Shown piece by piece: positions 41,709 to 50,209 of a DNA stretch of 64,000 nucleotides. Numbering within the stretch: position 1 is the stretch's first letter; each line of letters starts with the position of its first letter. The position numbers and the translations under genes are program-made. The DNA is taken from contig NZ_CALPCE010000003.1 in NCBI RefSeq assembly GCF_943192945.1, forward strand, positions 124,001 to 188,000, read 5' to 3'. This DNA is from Anaerocaecibacter muris. Its GTDB lineage: Bacteria > Bacillota > Clostridia > Christensenellales > Pumilibacteraceae. The notes below the pieces were generated by a model. It worked only from the letters and a program-made list of their open reading frames with translations, ran no database searches and was not told where the DNA came from.

Positions 41709-43589
41709 CTACAGCGCTCGCGATTTGGGCACAACGCCGTCGCGCCCGAAAAGCGCCGCGGCGCGCGCGAGATCTTCCTCATAAAGATCGTCTTCCGTGC
41801 GTTCTATGCGCACGCGTTTTTTTATGCCCAAGCCGTCGAGTATACCGTTGATAACGTCGGTGACGACCGCTTCGCCCATCTGCAAAAACACGTCGTCGGG
41901 CGTGACAAACCCGATAGCGTCGTCGCGTTCCTTAACCGCAACGCCGTGCGACAAAAGCCGCCGCACTCTGTCCGCCGCAGGGGTCTTGGCGCGGCGCAGT
42001 TCTATTGCTATCTTGCCCAAAAGTTCCAAACCGCTCTCGGCAGTTGCGCTTAAATGCTTGAATTCGCCCTCGTCCGCCTGCGTGACAGTAATGCGCGACA
42101 CGTCCGCAGTTGCAGGCGCGCCGCGGCGCGGTTGCGATCGTTCGGCGGCAGGTTCAACGTCAAACCCGCCGCGCGGCATACCGACAGGCTCCGGCGGGGG
42201 CGCGTAATCGTCGGGCGGCGGAGGCGGATCAAAATATACGTCCGCGGGCGGTTCTACGACATCGCGCGGGGGTTGTTTGACCGCGGTCGGTTTTGCGGCG
42301 CGCGCGGGAACGTGCTGTTCCATTGGCGGCGGAGTGTATTTTACTGTCGATCTTTCGCTCGGCTTGGGCGGCGCAACAGCCGCGGCGGCAGACTGCGCGG
42401 AATAATCGACCGAATTTATTTTATTTTTTTTTTGATCCGCGGGAATTGCCGCAGAGCCGTTTTCGAGAGCGGCGACGCGCCGCAGTAAGTCGTTTTCGCG
42501 TTGCGCGCCGCAAACGAGTTTGACCAGCGCGGTTTCCAAAAATACTCTGGGATTGACCGAGTATTTAAGCCCGTTCTCGGCGGCGCCCAGTTCTTCGAGC
42601 ATGCGTGCTATGTCCTGCATGGCGTACATGTCGGCGGCGGCGACTATGGAATCGAGCGAAACGCGGTCGGCGTTTATCAGTCCGCCGTTTATCGCCTTGT
42701 CGCGCCCGACGGACTTTGCGACAAGCACGTTGCGCGTGTAGTCTATAAGCTGTCGGCACACCGCGGAAGCGGACTTGCCGTTTTTTGAAAACCCGTCGAT
42801 TACGGACAGCACGCCCGCAAGGTCGAGCGCCGCAACGCGCGCGAACAAATCGGCGATAGCGGCGGAATCCCCCGCGCCCGTGAGCGACAGCACGACGTCG
42901 GTCGTAATTTCGTCGGCGGCGGAAGCGAGAGTGTCGGCGACGGACAGCGCGTCGCGCACACTGCCCTCGCCCAGTCGCGCAATTTCCTCGACAGCGTCGG
43001 CGGTGTATTTTATACCCTCGGCGTCGTAAATGCGCGCTATGTGCTTGGCGAGAACGTCGGTCGGCACAAGCCGAAAATCGAACCGTATGCACCGCGACAG
43101 TATGGTCTGCGGCAGTTTTTGCGGCTCGGTGGTTGCGAGAATAAATATAACGTGATCGGGCGGTTCCTCTATGGTTTTTAACAGCGCGTTGAACGCGCCG
43201 CCCGTAAGCATGTGAACTTCGTCGATTATATAAACTTTATACTTGCACGCGACGGGCATGTACTTGACCTTTTCCCGAATATCGCGCGCGTCGTCCACAC
43301 CGTTATTGGACGCGGCGTCCATTTCGATAATATCCACGTTGTCGGCGGCAAGGGTTTTGCACACCTCGCACTCGCCGCAAGGACTGCCGTTTACGGGGTG
43401 CAAGCAATTGACCGCCCGTGCGAAAATTCTCGCGCACGAAGTCTTGCCCACGCCGCGACTGCCCGTAAACAAATACGCGTGCCCGATACGCCCCCGCTTT
43501 ATCTGATTGGTAAGGGTGGTTATTATCGGGTCCTGTCCGATCACGTCCTCGAACTTTTGCGACCGATATTTTCTGTACAGTGTAGCCAT
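41709..43589 (-). CDS. dnaX: DNA polymerase III subunit gamma/tau
   Basis: 626 aa clamp-loader ATPase. Walker A GSRGVGKT (43-50), a four-Cys zinc module (C62, C71, C74, C77), Walker B IIDEVHML (121-128) and the SRC motif (165-167). Domain III ends near 360. A Pro-rich linker (405-480) leads to the tau-specific C-terminus. A run of ten A at codons 386-389 could give a short gamma form by slippage. The start MATLYRKYRS is supported by a perfect promoter 6 bases upstream; no Shine-Dalgarno is present. The 15-residue longer frame overlaps that promoter. Confidence 0.96.
   Translation of the reverse strand: MATLYRKYRSQKFEDVIGQDPIITTLTNQIKRGRIGHAYLFTGSRGVGKTSCARIFARAVNCLHPVNGSPCGECEVCKTLAADNVDIIEMDAASNNGVDDARDIREKVKYMPVACKYKVYIIDEVHMLTGGAFNALLKTIEEPPDHVIFILATTEPQKLPQTILSRCIRFDFRLVPTDVLAKHIARIYDAEGIKYTADAVEEIARLGEGSVRDALSVADTLASAADEITTDVVLSLTGAGDSAAIADLFARVAALDLAGVLSVIDGFSKNGKSASAVCRQLIDYTRNVLVAKSVGRDKAINGGLINADRVSLDSIVAAADMYAMQDIARMLEELGAAENGLKYSVNPRVFLETALVKLVCGAQRENDLLRRVAALENGSAAIPADQKKNKINSVDYSAQSAAAAVAPPKPSERSTVKYTPPPMEQHVPARAAKPTAVKQPPRDVVEPPADVYFDPPPPPDDYAPPPEPVGMPRGGFDVEPAAERSQPRRGAPATADVSRITVTQADEGEFKHLSATAESGLELLGKIAIELRRAKTPAADRVRRLLSHGVAVKERDDAIGFVTPDDVFLQMGEAVVTDVINGILDGLGIKKRVRIERTEDDLYEEDLARAAALFGRDGVVPKSRAL
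42424..42433 (-). other. Ten-A slippage tract inside dnaX
   Basis: On the coding strand CAA-AAA-AAA-AAT contains ten A in a row. One extra A gives CAA AAA AAA AAA TAA; one A fewer gives CAA AAA AAA ATA AAA TAA. Either way translation stops at residue 389-390, just after the clamp-loader domains. A nine-A tract in Thermus thermophilus dnaX works this way by transcriptional slippage. Confidence 0.55.
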
Positions 43590-43595
43590 GGAATT

Positions 43596-43624
43596 ATTAT
43601 AATACGCCCGCAAAAATTTGTCAA
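43596..43624 (-). promoter_or_regulatory. Leaderless consensus promoter of dnaX
   Basis: TTGACA (43619-43624), 17-base spacer, TATAAT (43596-43601), then 6 bases to the ATG at 43589. Both hexamers are exact consensus. Confidence 0.85.
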
Positions 43625-43671
43625 GCCGCCGCACGCACTGCGCACGACGGCTTGACAGACAAAAGGTTTAT

Positions 43672-43702
43672 CCTAACCGCGCTATGCACGCGGGGGTTAG
43701 GC
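43672..43702. other. GC-rich hairpin between the LRR lipoprotein gene and dnaX
   Basis: CCTAACC and GGTTAGG with inner GCG/CGC pairs form a stem of about 10 pairs. No clear T-run follows on either strand, so it is only a weak terminator candidate for the lipoprotein gene. Confidence 0.45.
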
Positions 43703-43738
43703 TTTATCGAAAAATCATTTAATTTTTATAACAATCTA

Positions 43739-45466
43739 TCAAACGGGAATCCATACAATATTGACCCATGCTTTGACGCCTGCCCCGATTACGGCGTCAA
43801 ACTCTGCCTGAGTAGTCAAAACCTTGTCGCCGTTTTCCGTCGTAGTAACTCCGCCGAACTTGTAGCCTAATCTCACAGGTTCCCAATCGGGGTGGAAAAT
43901 AGCAGAGGAAATATATGCGGCTTTTAAATAAGCATAACCGTCGGCATACCCGACCTTTATATTATCGCCCATATAACAATTTATAGCTGTTTTTTTATTA
44001 CACACCGCATTTTCGGGAAGCGTTGCATTCACCACTGCCTTTGTTATATCTTCTACAGAAAAGGCGTGGTCGCCTACATACTCCACATTTTCGGGGATGT
44101 ATCTGGTTACCCAGTTATAACAAGAAAAAAACGCGCGATCACCGATGTGCGTAACGGTAGTAGGGATAATAAAATCTTTAATGCCGCTATATGCAAACGC
44201 ATAATCTCCGATTTTACGCACGCTTTGCGGAATAACAGACGACGGGAATCCGGCAACCAGCTCATCGCCTTTTTTATTGAGCAAACAATTATTTCGGCTC
44301 GAAAACACGGGATTGTCCTCGCTTACAGTCAATTCGGTAAGACTGTCGCAGTCGCTTAAAGCCCCAGTCTTGATAACCGTAACCGTACTCGGAATATACA
44401 ATGACTTTAATCTATGGCAGGAAACGAACGCATTGACTCCTATTGACGTTATGCCCTCTTCTATAATTACTTTTTCCACGAGTGACATCATAAAAGCGCT
44501 ATTGCCTATCTCGCGCAATCTGCTCGGCAATACAATTTCCTTTACTACGCTACCATGGAAAGCAGGTTCGTAAATTTCCGTAACATAATCGGGAATTACG
44601 CAATTTGCCAAGCCGTACATAAGTTTGTTGTCGCTCTTGCGTATTATACAGTTGTTGTCGACATTATAAACGGTATTTTCTTCGTCCACAGTGACCGAAA
44701 GTTCCGAACAATGCTGAAAAGCGGGTAATATACTCGTTACTTTTGCGGGAATATGCAATTCTTTTAACGATTTACAACCGAAAAATACATTCCCCTTTAT
44801 TGTAGTAACATAATCGGGAATATTTACGCTCTCCAATTTATAGCAATTTTGAAATAAAGAACCGCTTAACTCTTTAAGGTACTTCGGCAACACTACGCTT
44901 CGCAGATTAGTACAAGCCACAAACGCACCGTTTCCTATAATGTTTATACTGTCGGGTATAACAATGTCAGTAATTTCCGAACAGCCCGCAAACGCTTCTC
45001 TGGCTATTTCCACAACAGGACGATCATTTAAGGTATCCGGCAATTTTATATATCCTCGCGCACTATCGGGCTTGCATTTATACACGCAATATGCCGAGCC
45101 GTCGTCCGTTAGTTTAAACGCAATTTTAGGAGTACTAATATTAAGCGCCGTCGAATATTCGGAATCCGCATATTTTTTTCCGTCGCCCACCGCTTTCACC
45201 TGAAAATCGTATATATTACTGTCGTCTTGCGTAAACGGAATAATATTGATGCTCGCTTCCGCCGCCTCGAATTCTTTGCCGTTGACGCTTACGATAAACT
45301 TATCCGCTTCCAACATTTCGTTCCACGTAAGAATAGAACCGTTTAACGCAAGACCTTCGGGCGCGGGCAGTTTTTTGGGTCCGTCGTCTTTGCCGCATGC
45401 GAAACATACCAAAGACAATATGCACGCCGCGACCGCAAGTAACAAGCATTTGATTTTACGCGTCAT
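43739..45466 (-). CDS. BspA-like leucine-rich-repeat lipoprotein
   Basis: 575 aa. Signal peptide and lipobox (CFAC, Cys 24), then a fibronectin III-like domain (35-110), then about 14 BspA/TpLRR repeats (140-490) of the form I-x-x-x-A-F-x-x-C-x-x-L, and a C-terminal domain (500-575). Surface LRR proteins of this kind bind host or microbial ligands. Base composition is more AT-rich than the flanks. AGGAGG site before the ATG. It follows the secreted protein gene by 22 bases and may be co-transcribed. Confidence 0.88.
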   Translation of the reverse strand: MTRKIKCLLLAVAACILSLVCFACGKDDGPKKLPAPEGLALNGSILTWNEMLEADKFIVSVNGKEFEAAEASINIIPFTQDDSNIYDFQVKAVGDGKKYADSEYSTALNISTPKIAFKLTDDGSAYCVYKCKPDSARGYIKLPDTLNDRPVVEIAREAFAGCSEITDIVIPDSINIIGNGAFVACTNLRSVVLPKYLKELSGSLFQNCYKLESVNIPDYVTTIKGNVFFGCKSLKELHIPAKVTSILPAFQHCSELSVTVDEENTVYNVDNNCIIRKSDNKLMYGLANCVIPDYVTEIYEPAFHGSVVKEIVLPSRLREIGNSAFMMSLVEKVIIEEGITSIGVNAFVSCHRLKSLYIPSTVTVIKTGALSDCDSLTELTVSEDNPVFSSRNNCLLNKKGDELVAGFPSSVIPQSVRKIGDYAFAYSGIKDFIIPTTVTHIGDRAFFSCYNWVTRYIPENVEYVGDHAFSVEDITKAVVNATLPENAVCNKKTAINCYMGDNIKVGYADGYAYLKAAYISSAIFHPDWEPVRLGYKFGGVTTTENGDKVLTTQAEFDAVIGAGVKAWVNIVWIPV

Positions 45467-45488
45467 AAAGACCTCCTACGCAAAGATG

Positions 45489-46946
45489 TTAAAACACGCC
45501 GTATAAATTATTGAACATTTCTATATCGTCCTCAAAACAATTTCGGAAAATATAATCTTGATCGTCCCCCGCAAAATCGATCAACCACCCGTCGCCTTCA
45601 ACAAAAGGTTTTGACGTAATTTCACAACGCCCCTCCCAATTATTGTGATTGCTCAAAAATTCTCTGTTAAATAAAAAGTCATAGATTATGGGATACAAAT
45701 ATTGCGCCATACGGTATTTGTCCAACCCCGCGGTGTACGCCGCCGAACATGATTCGCTCGTTAAACTTTCGTTTTCTATAAATACGTATTTATCGATTAC
45801 TATCGCGTATCTGTCTTCCGTAAATGTCAAAACTTCCATCAATTCTTCGCTAATGCCCTGTCGCGTCGTACCTATAAAATATACTTTATTTTCGTTAAAA
45901 TAATCTTCCAAATCCCTTACGTTATAATCGTTTGGATCAAGGACATATTTATTCCAATTACAAATATCAAAAAATTCATAGCCTTGGATATGACATAAAA
46001 TACGAATGTTGCATATATTGAGTACATTTATATTAAATTTGTATTCATCGTATATGCAATACATTCCCTTTACCAATCGGATAAACGGTATCAACGTACT
46101 GTCAACAAATCCGTATCGATTAAGTAACCATGTGCCATTGTGATATTCCCTTTCGGCATTTACTGTATATCTTTCTCCGTCGTGAGCAAACTGCGATAAA
46201 TCGCTATCGAGAATAATAACAGAATTATCTACGCCGTAATCTTTAAAATGACTGAATACAGTGTTCATAAAATAAGAATAAATATCGGTATTTACATGAA
46301 TATCCACATAGTCCAAAAAGCTGTTATGACCGTAAGATTCATACAGATGCTCGTCGGTACCGCAGACAAACATTATTTTGCAACCGTTATTGTGTAATAC
46401 TTTGAAAATTTGTTCCAGATAATCAGTTACGACATAACCGATATTGTCGGGAACTTGTATAGGAAACAGTTTGCGCGTTTCAAAAATTACAAGCGAATTA
46501 TATAAAGAGCTATAATCGTGCGCTCCGCCCCACAGCTCGTAATCGTAAAAATCATACATGGAACTGCCGAACCGCGCGGGGACGTAATCGTCGTCCGATT
46601 GTGTTCCTTTCGATTCCAAATCGTACCAATAAAATCCGTTGAAAACGGTGTGCATTTGAGAATAAATATCCACCATCTCCCGCATAAAAAGATTTACGTA
46701 CAGTTCGCTTTCTGCGTTATCCGTAAAATAATAAATACTTTCATAGCATTGTTCTTCTTCGTATTGATTGCACACATGATCGTAAAAGTCGTTCGGCAGG
46801 TCTACCTGCCAACCCTCTTGCTCGCCGTCGTCCCACTCGTCCGCACGCACGCCGCGCGGCATGGTGACTAAAAGTCCGATAAGCAAAGCTATAACCGTTG
46901 CCGCCACCGCCGCTATGCGAAGTTTGATATTTGTCTTAACGTACAC
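45489..46946 (-). CDS. Secreted protein of unknown function
   Basis: 485 aa from a GTG with a GGAGG site 6 bases upstream. A signal peptide or N-terminal anchor (about 8-30) ends near GVRA, followed by an acidic mature protein rich in Tyr, Asp and Asn. Parts resemble alpha/beta enzymes (CKIMFVCGTDEHLYESYGHN, DNSVIILDSDLSQFAHDGER), but no family was recognised. It leads a two-gene unit with the LRR lipoprotein, so both may act at the cell surface. Confidence 0.75.
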   Translation of the reverse strand: MYVKTNIKLRIAAVAATVIALLIGLLVTMPRGVRADEWDDGEQEGWQVDLPNDFYDHVCNQYEEEQCYESIYYFTDNAESELYVNLFMREMVDIYSQMHTVFNGFYWYDLESKGTQSDDDYVPARFGSSMYDFYDYELWGGAHDYSSLYNSLVIFETRKLFPIQVPDNIGYVVTDYLEQIFKVLHNNGCKIMFVCGTDEHLYESYGHNSFLDYVDIHVNTDIYSYFMNTVFSHFKDYGVDNSVIILDSDLSQFAHDGERYTVNAEREYHNGTWLLNRYGFVDSTLIPFIRLVKGMYCIYDEYKFNINVLNICNIRILCHIQGYEFFDICNWNKYVLDPNDYNVRDLEDYFNENKVYFIGTTRQGISEELMEVLTFTEDRYAIVIDKYVFIENESLTSESCSAAYTAGLDKYRMAQYLYPIIYDFLFNREFLSNHNNWEGRCEITSKPFVEGDGWLIDFAGDDQDYIFRNCFEDDIEMFNNLYGVF

Positions 46947-46969
46947 CGTTACCTCCGTTGCAAAAATTT

Positions 46970-47000
46970 ACGGCGGCGCAAAAACCATTGCGACGCCGTT
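46970..47000 (-). promoter_or_regulatory. Leader hairpin of the secreted-protein gene
   Basis: ACGGCGGCGCAA and TTGCGACGCCGT form 11 pairs with one mismatch, then AAATTTTTG on the minus strand, then the ribosome binding site. It lies between the promoter and the gene and could attenuate transcription. Confidence 0.5.
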
Positions 47001-47026
47001 GTCTTTTTACACTATATATTTTCACA

Positions 47027-47055
47027 ATATTATCATATCGCGACAAATATGTCAA
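47027..47055 (-). promoter_or_regulatory. Promoter of the secreted-protein/LRR-lipoprotein unit
   Basis: TTGACA (47050-47055), 17-base spacer, TAATAT (47027-47032) on the minus strand. The leader of about 75 bases contains the hairpin at 46970-47000. Confidence 0.65.
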
Positions 47056-47175
47056 CAAAATTAGATATGTTTTTATTGTTTATTTTTGTATATTTTTGTA
47101 ACTGTGGTTAAAAACGACATAAACCCTGCCGTTTCGTATATTTTATGACGTTAAACTCGCCGATGTGACTTGTTT

Positions 47176-48234
47176 TTAAAACCCGCAGGCGGTTATTGCG
47201 ACGCCCAAACTTGCCGAAAGGACGAACATGACGGCTATTATCATGAGCGTGTTTTTGACGGGACGGTTTTGCTTGACAAGCACCGCATAGCCTATCCCCG
47301 CGCCCACGCACAGCCCAGCGACCGCGCCGCCCAAATTGAGTCCGCCCACTACGTACAGTTCGGTTAGGATTACCGACGCCGCGCAGTTGGGGATTAGCCC
47401 CACCGCCGCCGCAAGCACCGGTTGCAAGTACCCCGTCGCGCCGATAAACTCCGCCAGCCTGCGCTCGCCCACATAATACACCGTTATCCCGAACGCGATA
47501 TTCACAATCAGTATATACAATATCACCGTCGCCGTGTGTGTCAACGGGTGCTTTAAATATCTGTTCCACACAAACTTCGCTTTTTGCGATCTCGTCGCGT
47601 GCTCGTCGGGTTCTGCGTACTCCTCGCCGCACAAATCGTGCCTGTGACAACCGTGTATATGCACTCGACCTTCGCTGTGCTCGTGCTTATGTCCGTGCGC
47701 ATGCTCTTGTTCTTGCGCGTCGTCGTTTCCGTGCGCGTGTTCGGCTTCGCGCTCTTGTGCATGCTCGTGAGTTTCGATTTTCGTCGTTGTATACTGCGTG
47801 CAGGTTTGAGCGTTCTCGTGCTTGCTACGCGAATTTTTAGCCGCTAATTTTTCGACGGCGAACGCCGCATACCCGACAATGAGCGCAAAGCACACTTTTA
47901 TAATGAGCACGGGCAAGAGTTTTGTAACGCCCGCGTAACTGGACAGCATTATCGGCAACGCTTCGTCGGACGTTGCTATATACACTGCGAGGAGCGTGCC
48001 GAGCGCGATTTTGCGCTTGGCGTACAGTTCGGTCGCGACGACCGAAAAACCGCACTGCGGCACGACGCCCACGCCCGTGCCGATTAACGGCGCAAGCCCG
48101 CCTTTTAAAATTCCGCGCGCGTTCAAGCCGTCCGATTTGTATTCCAACAGCTCTATCAGAAAGTTCATTATCAGCAGGAACGGCAGGACTTTGAGCGTGT
48201 CCAAAAACGCGTCCAAAAAGACTTCGCCCATCAC
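47176..48234 (-). CDS. Putative heavy-metal exporter, DUF2899/ArsP_2-type, with His-rich loop
   Basis: 352 aa membrane protein with two halves of about four helices each, related by an internal repeat: GVGVVPQCGFSVVATELYA (near 55) and GLIPNCAASVILTELYV (near 290). Between them is a cytoplasmic or external loop (150-225) packed with His, Glu and Asp (HEHAQEREAEHAHG, HAHGHKHEHSEG), likely to bind metal. The family is thought to export metals or metalloids such as manganese or arsenicals. Its start overlaps the DUF815 stop by 4 bases. Confidence 0.75.
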   Translation of the reverse strand: MMGEVFLDAFLDTLKVLPFLLIMNFLIELLEYKSDGLNARGILKGGLAPLIGTGVGVVPQCGFSVVATELYAKRKIALGTLLAVYIATSDEALPIMLSSYAGVTKLLPVLIIKVCFALIVGYAAFAVEKLAAKNSRSKHENAQTCTQYTTTKIETHEHAQEREAEHAHGNDDAQEQEHAHGHKHEHSEGRVHIHGCHRHDLCGEEYAEPDEHATRSQKAKFVWNRYLKHPLTHTATVILYILIVNIAFGITVYYVGERRLAEFIGATGYLQPVLAAAVGLIPNCAASVILTELYVVGGLNLGGAVAGLCVGAGIGYAVLVKQNRPVKNTLMIIAVMFVLSASLGVAITACGF

Positions 48235-49391
48235 TCGCCCCGCTTTTCGGCATAAGTCGATTCTATAAGGTCGGCAATCTGCTTTGCGGCGCGCGGCGTT
48301 CTTCCGCCTTTTTTAATGGCGGACAGCTCGGCGATTGCGGCGTATTCGTCGCGCCATTTTATGCCGCGCGCGCGGAGTATTTGTTTTAAGATATTGACAA
48401 ACCCCTCTCTGTCGGGATTGACGAACGTGACCACCAGTCCGAACCTGTCGAACAGCGCGAGCTCGGCTTGAACCTCGTCGCCGCGCCGTCGGTATTCGGT
48501 CTTGTCCGTTTCCTTAAAAAGATGTCTGCGGTTGGACGTGCAATATAGCAAGGTATTTACCGCGGGTGCGTCCAGCGACCCTTCGAGCGCGGTTTTCAGT
48601 TCGTCCGCCGCGCCGTCGTTTTCGTCGAACGCGAGGTCGTCTATAAACAGAATAAACTTTTGTTTAAGCCCGTTCAGCTCGGCGCGCAACGCGGGGAGCT
48701 TGTCTATATCGCCGTGACCGAGTTCTATTACTTTCAGCCTGTCGCGGTACTCGTTGGCGATAGCGCGCACCGTCGTTGACTTGCCCGTGCCGCGGTCGCC
48801 GTACAACAGCGTATGGAACGCGGGCAAGCCGGCTATAAAGTTTTCCGTGTTCTTGACGATTTCCGCCTTTTCCTCGGCGTAATCCTTTACGTCGGACAGT
48901 CGCACGTTTTCACATTCCGCCGCGACAAGCGCGCCGTCGCGCAACACGAACGCGTTGCCCGCCGCTATCCTGCCGCAACCGTTTACGGCATAGAACGACA
49001 GCAGTTTTTCGTACCCGACCGAAAACCCGCCGAACCCGAATTTGGGAAAGCAATCGCGCGATTCGTCCGTTATAAAATCGTCGGGCTTTATGAGCGACAT
49101 TTGCTTAAACGTCAACAGTTCGGACTTGACCTGCGCTTTGAGCCTGTCCGACACGCGCTCGCCGCGTGCCGCCGCACGACTGAATACGTTGTCGTCCGAC
49201 ATTACGATTGACTTTATCCACTCGCCCGTGCAGTCGCACCCGCGTTCCGCCGCCGCGCGAAAAACGCACGCCGCCAACTCCACGCGTCGCGCTACGTCAG
49301 TGCACACGATGAGTTCGGCAAGCGGCGCAAGCTCCGCCGCGGTCTTGTGAAAAACCGCGATTGATTTATAACGCAGGTACAAACTGTTCAT
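48231..49391 (-). CDS. DUF815 family ATPase
   Basis: 386 aa. The C-terminal half is an AAA-like domain with Walker A GDRGTGKST and Walker B ILFIDDLAF, as in the DUF815 family; the N-terminal half (1-165) is helical and variable. Function unknown. A promoter with an 18-base spacer ends 6 bases before the ATG and there is no Shine-Dalgarno, so it is probably leaderless. The metal exporter gene overlaps its stop by 4 bases. Confidence 0.85.
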   Translation of the reverse strand: MNSLYLRYKSIAVFHKTAAELAPLAELIVCTDVARRVELAACVFRAAAERGCDCTGEWIKSIVMSDDNVFSRAAARGERVSDRLKAQVKSELLTFKQMSLIKPDDFITDESRDCFPKFGFGGFSVGYEKLLSFYAVNGCGRIAAGNAFVLRDGALVAAECENVRLSDVKDYAEEKAEIVKNTENFIAGLPAFHTLLYGDRGTGKSTTVRAIANEYRDRLKVIELGHGDIDKLPALRAELNGLKQKFILFIDDLAFDENDGAADELKTALEGSLDAPAVNTLLYCTSNRRHLFKETDKTEYRRRGDEVQAELALFDRFGLVVTFVNPDREGFVNILKQILRARGIKWRDEYAAIAELSAIKKGGRTPRAAKQIADLIESTYAEKRGE

Positions 49392-49397
49392 ACTTAA

Positions 49398-49427
49398 AGT
49401 ATAACACCGTTAGTCGCGGCTTGTCAA
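49398..49427 (-). promoter_or_regulatory. Leaderless promoter of the DUF815 gene
   Basis: TTGACA (49422-49427), 18-base spacer, TATACT (49398-49403), 6 bases to the ATG at 49391. Confidence 0.75.
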
Positions 49428-49473
49428 CGACAATCGTTAATTCGGCGGCGGCTTCGATATTATTCGCGCTTAT

Positions 49474-49502
49474 TTGACAAATACGGACGAATAAGCTAAA
49501 AT
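49474..49502 (+). promoter_or_regulatory. Leaderless promoter of the AlkZ-related gene
   Basis: TTGACA (49474-49479), 17-base spacer, TAAAAT (49497-49502), 6 bases to the ATG at 49509. It is divergent from the promoter at 49398-49427. Confidence 0.8.
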
Positions 49503-49508
49503 GTGAAT

Positions 49509-50114
49509 ATGGATAAAATACACACGGCAGAAGATTTAATAGCGGCGGTGAACGAATACGGCGTGCTCCCGTTCTGGACGGACGAGGGGTTTTCCGCGTG
49601 GCAGATGAGCGGCGTAAACTTCAACGCGTTTTGGACGCTTCGGGAACAGGCGATTAACACCAACGAATTCGTTTACGGCAAGTTTGTCAACAAAAAGGCG
49701 ACGTTCGTATCGAAAGAGGTTTTTCCCTATCTTGCCGCGCTTCGCCGCGACGGGTACGACTTCGATTCGCTGACCGACGAGGGCAAAGCCCCGCGCCGCG
49801 AAGTGGAAATAATGAACGCGGTCGGCGACAAGCCCACGCCGTCGTATACGCTCGGCAAATCCCTGCAAATGAAAGGGTTTGACGGCGCGGTCACTTCCCT
49901 GCAAAACAAAACGTATTTGTGCCTCAACTTTAAAAAGAGCGCGATGGGCACGGCGTTGCTGTGCAGACCGGAGGACGTGTTCGGTTACGACTACGTCCGC
50001 GGCAAGTATTCGCTTACGCCCCGAGAAAACGCGGTCGAGCTGTTGCGGCTTGCAAAAGGCTTGCACGAATTCGACGAAAAGACGCTCGACAAAATTCTGT
50101 CGCCCGCAATATAA
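49509..50114 (+). CDS. AlkZ-related protein
   Basis: 201 aa from the ATG at 49509; a GTG two codons earlier is in frame, but the promoter places the mRNA start at the ATG. The middle shows a pattern seen in AlkZ-related proteins (KKATFVSKEVFPYLAALRRDGY), a family of unknown function distantly tied to the DNA glycosylase AlkZ. No catalytic QxQ motif of true AlkZ was seen. It is alone on the plus strand, divergent from the DUF815 gene. Confidence 0.6.
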   Translation: MDKIHTAEDLIAAVNEYGVLPFWTDEGFSAWQMSGVNFNAFWTLREQAINTNEFVYGKFVNKKATFVSKEVFPYLAALRRDGYDFDSLTDEGKAPRREVEIMNAVGDKPTPSYTLGKSLQMKGFDGAVTSLQNKTYLCLNFKKSAMGTALLCRPEDVFGYDYVRGKYSLTPRENAVELLRLAKGLHEFDEKTLDKILSPAI

Positions 50115-50171
50115 TTGCGTCGCCGCGCGCCCGTGCGTTTTACTGCGCCCCCGCTCTTATTCGATACAAAT

Positions 50172-50203
50172 AACGGCTTGCTTATGCGAGCCGTTTTGTT
50201 TTT
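50172..50203. terminator. Bidirectional terminator
   Basis: AACGGCTTGC and GCGAGCCGTT form a 10-pair stem with one G-U or mismatch and a TTAT loop, then TTTGTTTTT. It lies between two converging genes. Confidence 0.8.
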
Positions 50204-50209
50204 GGTTTA

